Below, in pieces: positions 57,001-64,000 of a stretch of DNA of 64,000 nt. A program made the translations under genes and the position numbers. Numbering within the stretch: position 1 is the stretch's first letter; every line of letters starts with the position of its first letter. The DNA comes from Cryptomeria japonica (taxonomy: Eukaryota > Streptophyta > Pinopsida > Cupressales > Cupressaceae), in the NCBI RefSeq assembly GCF_030272615.1, contig NC_081406.1, forward strand, positions 116,931,847 to 116,995,846, given 5' to 3'. The notes beneath the pieces are model-generated. The model was not told the DNA's origin and searched no databases. It saw only the letters and a list, made by a program, of their open reading frames with translations.

Positions 57001-58717
57001 GCAATGGTTCATGCTTTGGTGAGATGGAGGCACTTCCTTCTTGGCCATCAGTTTGAGTTGCATAGTGATCATCACAATTTGCAGTATATCTTCATGTAGT
57101 TGAACCTAAATGATAAGCAACGACGTTGGATGGAGTTCCTTTGTGAGTATGAATTTGAGGTGAAGTATACTCAGGGTAAGGAGAACATTGTGGTAGATGA
57201 TTTGAGTCACAAGAGGCATGAGATTTTAATTATGACTCTCAAGGTGGATTTGAGGAGTTGGATTCTTAGTGTTCTTCCTTCAGATGCTTGGTATTAGGAG
57301 GTTAGTGCAAAGATTGCTTCAGGTAGATCTCTTGAAGGGAGGTTCGTAGAATATTCATTGGAGTCAGATGATCATCTTTGTCACTTGGGACATATTTATG
57401 CTCCACCTTTAGATGGACTTCATGCTTTGATCTTGTCAAAGGCACATCGTGCACCTTACTCGACACATCCAGGTATCAAGAAGATGCACAAAGATCTTCG
57501 TTTATTGTATCATTGGGCCGATATGAGGTGAGATATAGAAAATTTTGTGTCATGTTGTTTAGAGTGTCAGCGAGTGAAGGTAGAGCATCAACATCCAATA
57601 GGTTTGTTGCAGTTGAACCTGGTTTAGATTGGAAATGGGACATCATATTGATGGATTTTAATAGTGGTTTGCCTATGTCTTCTCGTCATGATGATGCTAT
57701 TATGGTCACCATTGATAGGTTGACCAAGGTGGCATTCTTCTCTCCTATTCAATCTACACAACAATGACAGTGACTCATATTTTCATGGAGGATGTAGTGA
57801 GATTGCATGGTGTTCCTCGTCAAATTATATCAGATCATGATCGAGTGTTCCCTCAAGCATTGTGGACCTCTCTTCAGCATGATTTAGGAGCTCAATTGAA
57901 CTTCAGTTCAACGCATCATTTCAAGATAGACAATCAAACTGAGAGAGTTAATCAGGTTTTGGAGGATATGCTATGAACATATGTTATGGATTAGCAGTCT
58001 TGATGGGGGGATTATCTCTATTTGGTGGAGTTTACCTATGATAATGGCTATCATGGTTCTATTGGTATGTCTCCTTTTTAGGATTTGTATGGGCGACTGT
58101 TCCATACACCTTTGAGTTGGGATCATTTGGAGGATAGAGTGCTACCTGGTTCAGAGATGTTGCAAGATATAGAGAAGCAGGTGAATCATATTCTTGAGAA
58201 TTTGATGGCAACGTAGAATAGACAAAAGAAGTATGCAGATGCTCATCATGTTGATCGACAGTTTTTAGTGGGTGATAAGGAGTTTTTGAGGGGTTGTCCA
58301 TGAAAGAGTCCTCTCCATTATGGGAAAGGCTCTAAGTTGGCACCTTGTTTTGCTGGACCTTTTGAGATTTTGGAGGGGATTGGTCTTGTGGCTTATTGCC
58401 TTGCCTTGCCACCCAACCTGTCTAGAATCCATGTTGTGTTTCATGTATTAGTTTTGAGGCCGTATGCTGCTAATGTGACCCATGTTTTGGATCAGAATGA
58501 ATTGCAGGTAGAGGACGAGAAACTTTCTTTGGAGCCCGTGCACATTCTTCAACATTGAAGGATGACCATCAGGGGTCATGACATAGAGAAGGTAAGGGTC
58601 CAATGGGACCTGAATCATGATTCTTTGATGACTTGGGAGGATGCATCATGGATGAGAGAGTATTTCCTCACTTATTTTCAGGCTTCTAGGAGTAAGCCTG
58701 GGACAAGGGGGGGAGGA
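54042..58717 (+). pseudogene. G2 gag-pol relic with chromodomain-like end
   Basis: Starts MLGRGRGHGRGGHMG at 54042. Gag has many stops; its knuckle reads CFTCGQQGHFTVNY (last Cys is Tyr, near 55207). Protease has DSNSLDSF where DSGATDSF is expected (55420-55445), so the active site is damaged. RT has [10 protein letters not shown] and FLDE in place of FLDD (near 56438), and RNase H has VCTYASLEG, Asp to Tyr (near 56876). The integrase zinc finger (CLECQRVKVEH) is near 57560, and the core has MDFNSGLP, ISDHDRVF and NQTERVNQ. The GPF/chromodomain end (LSRIHVVFHVLVLRP; WEDASWMREYF) follows. Several frameshifts. Closely related to G1 in protein but with a different LTR. Confidence 0.9.
58702..58717 (+). 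promoter_or_regulatory. G2 polypurine tract
   Basis: GACAAGGGGGGGAGGA directly before the LTR start TGTAGTG. Confidence 0.85.
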
Positions 58718-59806
58718 TGTAGTGTACCTCCTTGATTCATCTTTCCTTTTGTGCATCAATAGACTATATTGATATAGCTTAGAATAATTGATGATGCTTT
58801 TGATAGATGCATATGGATTTATCTATGATGTGGATACTTTATTATCAATGATAGACATCTGATATTGCAGTTGACATTATGGTTTCAAATGGATGATGAT
58901 ATTCATGGACTATTATGATGATGGATTCACATTTGATGATTAATCTACATTTATCTTATATGCGAGGTTTATATTTGCTTATGGCAATTTGATAAAATCA
59001 TTCTATGTGCTAACCTCACCTCATGATTATAATTGATATGATAATTACAATAGTTCTTAGTTGTTGTGTCTATCTTCTACTATGGTTGTGTTAGGGAAGA
59101 TGTCATACCACTCATTTATGAGCACGATATGATGTTGCGATTCCCTTTCACTTGGCTATTATTTTTTATGATATATGTTATTGTATATGTTGCCGTATGT
59201 GTATTGGTGGTGATAGGTTTATAGGTACTAGAAATTGACTCCACCCGGCTTCACAAGTATAAGCTTGTCTTCATCCCAATGACAAGTTGATTGGAGATGA
59301 CATGAGATCTGATTCTACACTCTAGGTTTAAGTTGGTACCCTTGTCAGTTAGTGTCTTGAGTTGAGCTATCGTCTAACATTGTATCCTATGTTGGATTGT
59401 CTTGAGGAGTTGTGATTATTGGTTGATTTAATTATTAATTGATTAATTGATTTATAGTTTAATAATTAGCACTAATATTTAATATTGAAGTGTAATTTTT
59501 TATTTAATATATTTACATTTAATTGGCAATTTTATATTATTTATTGATTATTTGATTTAATAATTATTATTTGAACCTTTTGGGATTTATTATTTATTTA
59601 TATAGTTATGGATTTAATATTTATTTGGGTCATATGGTTTAATTATTTAATTGGGCCTTTATATATTATTGTGCCTTGGTTTATTTAATTAATTGGTTGT
59701 TTATATTATTATTATTTCCCTCTTTTTACCCTTTTGGGTTATTAATTAGTTATTTATTCTACCTACCCTATTTTACTATTGGTTGAATATTGGGGTAAGT
59801 TAATTA
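58718..59806 (+). repeat. G2 3' LTR, truncated by C5
   Basis: 1,089 bp collinear with 11513-12625. Interrupted at AATTA (59802-59806), the presumed target of C5. No gene. Confidence 0.88.
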
Positions 59807-61043
59807 TGTTGGCAATTGGAGGAATTGATTCTGTGTTGCATTGATGTTTTGTCATTGATGGCAACACCGACTGTTTTGGTTGTTTACCGATTTCTGGTAG
59901 GTTCCAGTAGAGCGGTTGGATTATGATATTGATCCAGTATGCTTTGGTATGCTTTGGTTTGTGGAATTGGTTTGGATATATCATTCAAGCTATTCAAATG
60001 TGTTTCACAATTATTTGGTTCGAGATTTGATGACTCAGGAGCTATCATTTGTTCTAGTAAACCTTTTGGTCACCAGTAAGGGTTCTACCGACAGAGCTTT
60101 GTTGAAGATCTTTTGATGCATGTGATAAGTGGTGTTGGCACAACTTCTAGATGGCTTTTGGGATGCTATTGGTTATCTTGTTTGTGTTCTTGTTGATCGG
60201 TGGTGTTGGATTTGGGTCTGGACCTAATGCTATCTTATTCAGCTAGGTTATGGACTGGTTTATGTAACGTGTTGGTGGATGATCCTGATGCGTTACCGGT
60301 TGGATCTATTGATTGGATTATGTTATTTTGGTATTAAGATGACTTGGTTGATCATTGGATTGCGGTTCTATGTTATGAATTTATTGTATTGTCTTTTAGG
60401 TGGCCAACCTAATTGTTTAGGTCCCATGTTGGTATAAATATGATGTAAGATCTCTTTGTAGATTATAGACATATGGGTTTTTGGGATATAGATTTATTTC
60501 TATGCGAATAAGGTTGTAATCATATGCATAGGTTTTGGTCAATCATAGGTGATCGAATAGGGTTCGTGAAAGAGGTTTGAGACCTCTGCTACTGAGCTTA
60601 ACTAGAACTGTATTTAGGCATAGGAGATGCTATTCTTGCAATTCACTCTTCTTTCAGAATTGTAGTATGGATTTGTTTTGTAGTCAGTGAGGCTCCTTTT
60701 GTGATGAGCAGTGCGCTCTAGGCTATTGGCCTTCTTACATGTGCAAGCCCCTATTTATGTAAGCACATACTTACTACATAAGTATTATCTCACTGTGGGT
60801 AGGCTTCCCATCGTGGTTTTTCCCTTTACCGGGCTTTCCATGTACAAATCTTGGTGTTATATTTTGTGGATGGTTGGTAAATGTTCTGTTGGTTATTTTT
60901 GTTCTTAACTATTATATCTGCTATTTTGGTATTTGGTTTATGTATTCTAGTAATAAGGTTTTAATGCTTAAAGTTCTATAATCTATTATCAACTGATTCA
61001 CCCCCCCTCTCAGTTGTTAACCAGTTATCTAAGTTGTCTAACA
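59807..61043 (+). repeat. C5 5' LTR, 1,237 bp
   Basis: TGTTGGCAATTGG to TCTAACA. TATAAATA at 60433-60440, a GCGCTCTAG segment near 60714, the GTGGG/CCCA hairpin with GGTTTTTCCC at 60793-60824 and a CACCCCCCCTC run before the end. Chance ORFs only. Confidence 0.9.
60433..60440 (+). promoter_or_regulatory. TATA box in C5 LTR
   Basis: TATAAATA followed by TGTAAGATCTC, as in C1. Confidence 0.6.
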
Positions 61044-61045
61044 AT

Positions 61046-61057
61046 TAGTATCAGATA
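61046..61057 (+). promoter_or_regulatory. C5 primer binding site, decayed
   Basis: TTAGTATCAGATA at the PBS position, with changes from TGGTATCAGAGC. Confidence 0.7.
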
Positions 61058-61099
61058 CTAGTCCTCTCTGCAAAATCTTAAACTCTTGAGGAAGATCCT

Positions 61100-64000
61100 A
61101 TGGCATCTAATAGTTCAAGTTCATCAAGTTCATCTGCAACTATTTTCCGGAGAGAAATTCCTAGGCTTGATAGAACAAATTACAAAGTGTGAAAGATTCA
61201 GATGGAGACTCATCTGAGATGTCTTGGCAAGGAGATTTGGGAGATCACTGAGAAAGAATATATACCTCATAATCTAACATCTGGCAATCCTCCTCCAACA
61301 TGCTTGGATAAGGACATTGAATTTTTTTGTAGAGCTAGAGAAGCCCTTTTGTGTGCACTTTCTGATCAATAAATCATGGGACTAACCGACAAATCAATTA
61401 CAAAGGTTCTATGGGATAAATTGGAGACTCTGAATGAAGGTGACCCTACTGCTAAACTTGATGGTTATTGGGTGAGATATGAGAACCTGAAGATGGAAGA
61501 AGATGAAAGGATTACTGCTTTAATGGAGAGAGTTAATGAAATTGTTTTGGGAATTTAGTGCTGTGGTGGATCTCTGAGTGAAGATGAAATAGTTTCTAAA
61601 GTATTGAGAGTTTTTCCATTGGCTTATAAGATGAAGGATACTACAATTAATGAGTTGAGAACAATGGCAAACACCTCTGTTAATAGAGATACCTTGGTTG
61701 GGAAGTTATCTACTTTTGAGCTTGAGGAATTTGGTTCTTCTGGAGTTGCAAAATATGACCTTGCTTTTCATGCATCTACATCATCTATCGGCAAGAGTGA
61801 TTGGAAAGCCTTATATGCTAAGGAACTAGAGGAAATGAAGAATGAAGATGAAGAGTTTGAGAAACTTGAAGCGCTATTTTCTAGAAGAGTACCTAAAGGT
61901 CCGACAGGAAGTAATTATGAAGGAAAATCACCTTTTAAATGTTTCGCATGTAATAAGATAGGTAATTTTGCATCTAGATGTCCTGAAAGGAATTCAAGAT
62001 TTGAGGAAAGAGCTAGAAGATCTTTTAGGCCTAACCATGATTATCATAACAAGCATAAGTACAAGAGGAACAAAGACAAATAATGCTACTATACGGATGA
62101 GGAAGGTGTGACTCATTTTGATGATAAAATGATGCAAGATTCAACTAGTAGATCCGGCAATGGAAAGGAATGGGTATTCTTGTCCATCAAGGAAGATGAT
62201 CTAGTACCTGAAGAAAAGGCCCTTGCTGCTAAAGTTGAAGACAATGATGAATGGGTAATAGATAGTGGATTTTCACATAATATGACTGGAGATAAAAGGA
62301 AGTTTATATCTTTTCAAGAATTTGATGGTGGTCTAGTTAGCTTTGGAGATGACAAAGCATGCATGATCAAGGGAAGATGAACTATATCATCAGATGGTAA
62401 GCATGATATTGATAATGTTTATTATGTTGAAGGTTTAAGGCATAATCGTTTGAGTGTAGGATAGTTGGTGGATAAGGGATTCCAGTTACAGTTCAAGGAT
62501 GGAAAATGCAAGATTATCAACAGATCTGGATTGGAGATTGCAACCAGTACTCAGATTAAATTAACATCTTTCATTTGAACTCCAATGAGAAGATATGTTT
62601 GATTGCACAAATTGATGAGAGTTAGCTATGACATAAGAGGTTGTGTCATGTGAATTTTGATTGCATTGTAAAGATTAGTTCTACTAAGGCAGTTAGAGAT
62701 ATACCTAAGATTGTGAAGTCCTATTATCTGGTATGTAAGAAATGTCAAATGGGAAAGCAAGTCAGAACTTCTTTTAAGAGTATACAAGACAAATATAATG
62801 ATTTTCTTGATCTTATTCACACTAATTTGTGTGGTCCTGCTAGAATCAATAGTTTTCAGGGTGAGATATTTTATGCTAATCATTGATGACTATTCTAGAA
62901 TGATGTGGGTTACTTTTCTAAGGGAGAAATATGAAGCATTCGAAAAGCTAAAAATATTTAAATCTAAAGTTGAGACAAAGTCAAGATTGAAGATTAAATG
63001 CTTAAGGTCTGATTAGGGTGGAGAATTCACATCTGGTGAATTTAACAGTTATTGTGAAAAGAATGGGATAAGGAGACAATTATTTGCACCTCAAACACCT
63101 CAATAGAATGGAGTTGTGGAAAGGAAGAACATAACTATCTTGGATGTAGCTAGAACTATGATGATGGAAGCTAATCTACCTCATATCTACTGGAGAGAAG
63201 TTGTGAGCATGACGGTATACACATTTAGTAGATTTCATGGCAAAGGAGACACCGATAAGACACCTTATGAGTTATGGTTTGGTCATACACCTACAGTTAA
63301 GTATTTTAGAATCTTTGGTAGTAAATGCTATATCAAAAGAGATGATTCCATTGGAAAGTTTGATCCTAGATTTGATGAAGGGATATTTCTTGGTTATTCT
63401 AATGAAAGCAAAGCATATAGATGTTATAAAAAAAGATTGCAGAGAATTGTGAAGAACACTAATGTCAAGATGGATGAGCTAAACATAAGTCAAATATCAA
63501 CAGTGAAAATGATCATAACTTAACTGATAGCACCTACACCAAAACAAACTATTGAACTAGTTACTCTGGCAGTATCAAAAAATTCAGCAGTAACTGAAGA
63601 TTAGAGCAGAGGAACAGAAAATCAGAAGACTCCTAAGTAAATCATTTAGAAGATCAAATCATTAGAGACAATAATAAAGGAGTGATGACAAGAAGAAGGT
63701 TGGCAGCTGATGAGGTATGTTTAATTTCTCAAATTGAATTGACATCAATAATTGAAGCATGTAAATATGAATGTTGGATGAAAGCCATGGAAGATGAATT
63801 AGATCAGATAGAAAAGAATAATACATGGACTTTAGTTCCCCGACCTAAAAATAAGAATGTTATTGGGACTAAATGGGTTTTTAAGAGTAAATTGAATGAA
63901 GATGGACAAGTTGTGAGGAATAAGGCTAGATTGGTTTCTAAAGGATATTCTAAGAAGGAAGGAATTGATTATGATGAGACTTTTGCTCCGGTAGATAGGA
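61100..64000 (+). pseudogene. C5 gag-pol relic, 5' part
   Basis: Starts at ATG 61100 with a Ser-rich leader (MASNSSSSSSSSATIF). Gag follows (LWDKLETLNEGD). The zinc knuckle reads CFACNKIGNFASRC (His to Asn). Protease is VIDSGFSHNMTGDK. GAG-pre-integrase (HKRLCHVNFD) is near 62635. In integrase the first Asp is Asn (HTNLCGP, 62819-62830), the second is kept (RSD before a TAG) and VVERKN is kept. RT begins near 63760 (KAMEDELDQIEKNNTW; VIGTKWVFKSKLNEDG). Most of the sequence is in one frame, with a frameshift pair near 62560 and 62850 and stops that include TAG at 63104 before NGVVERKN, as in C3. The Asp-to-Asn and His-to-Asn changes suggest G-to-A and C-to-A events. Confidence 0.92.

Larger units (their letters stand above)
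11513..59806 (+). mobile_element. Ty3/gypsy chromovirus-type element G2, split by nested insertions
   Basis: The left end is TGTAGTGCCCC at 11513. The 3' LTR start at 58718 (TGTAGTGTACC) is roughly 90% similar to it over the first 500 bases by eye, so they look like the two LTRs of one old element. The 5' LTR is cut by C2 and C3. Polyprotein, PBS and polypurine tract lie at 53873-58717. The 3' LTR is cut at 59806 by C5 and continues beyond the window, so no TSD can be tested. That the three 5' LTR segments belong together is inference, supported by the TSDs of the insertions and by the PBS at 53873. Confidence 0.7.
59807..64000 (+). mobile_element. Ty1/copia element C5, 5' part
   Basis: 5' LTR, decayed PBS, gag, protease, integrase and the start of RT; the element runs off the right edge. 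Protein and LTR motifs group with C1 and C3, and its LTR tip TGTTGGCAATTG is the same as in N1. Confidence 0.92.

Overview
The window looks like nuclear heterochromatin from a plant with a very large genome. A gymnosperm (conifer type) is my guess, but no marker gene fixes the species. I see no host gene. Almost every base can be assigned to LTR retrotransposons nested inside each other: two Ty3/gypsy chromovirus-type elements, one minus-strand Ty3/gypsy Tat-type element, four Ty1/copia elements with recognisable gag-pol, two related minus-strand elements that have copia-like ends but carry a long non-pol ORF, and one solo LTR. Apart from the non-pol ORFs, all coding regions are retroelement gag-pol relics broken by in-frame stops, frameshifts or loss of catalytic residues.

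Layout. 1-7166: 3' part of gypsy element G1, with a 3.84-kb LTR, inserted in the pol gene of copia element C1. 7167-11399: the rest of C1 and its 3' LTR. 11400-11512: a short unexplained flank. From 11513 to 59806 runs gypsy element G2. Its 5' LTR is split by a young complete copia C2 (12809-17855, TSD GATTG) and by a large copia C3 (19526-51299, TSD AATCC/ATTCC). G2 gag-pol is at 54042-58717 and its 3' LTR starts at 58718. C3 was itself hit by a 16.2-kb Tat element T1 (20265-36468, minus, TSD GTAGT), by a 7.1-kb non-autonomous element N1 (39274-46355, minus, TSD CCTAC) and by a solo LTR (49228-50470, minus, TSD CGTGC/CATGC). T1 in turn contains N2 (21705-24350, minus, TSD GTTCT), an internally deleted relative of N1. 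A copia element C5 (59807 to the window end) interrupts the G2 3' LTR. The order of insertion is therefore readable: G2, then C3, then T1, then N2.

How the parts work together. C1, C2, C3 and C5 encode the usual copia order gag, protease, integrase, RT, RNase H. G1 and G2 encode protease, RT, RNase H, integrase and a chromodomain-like C-terminus; G2 also shows gag. T1 encodes gag, protease, RT, two RNase H modules and integrase. N1 has LTRs, an initiator-tRNA-Met-type PBS and polypurine tracts like those of C1, C3 and C5, but no RT or integrase. Instead it has a coiled-coil/zinc-knuckle ORF and a roughly 1,088-codon ORF (called ORF-B here), whose C-terminal part recurs in N2. N1 and N2 are the best candidates for something poorly described: a non-autonomous family presumably moved in trans by copia relatives.

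Many in-frame stops are TAG where a CAG glutamine codon is expected, or TGA where CGA is expected, as C-to-T decay of methylated CHG and CG sites would produce.
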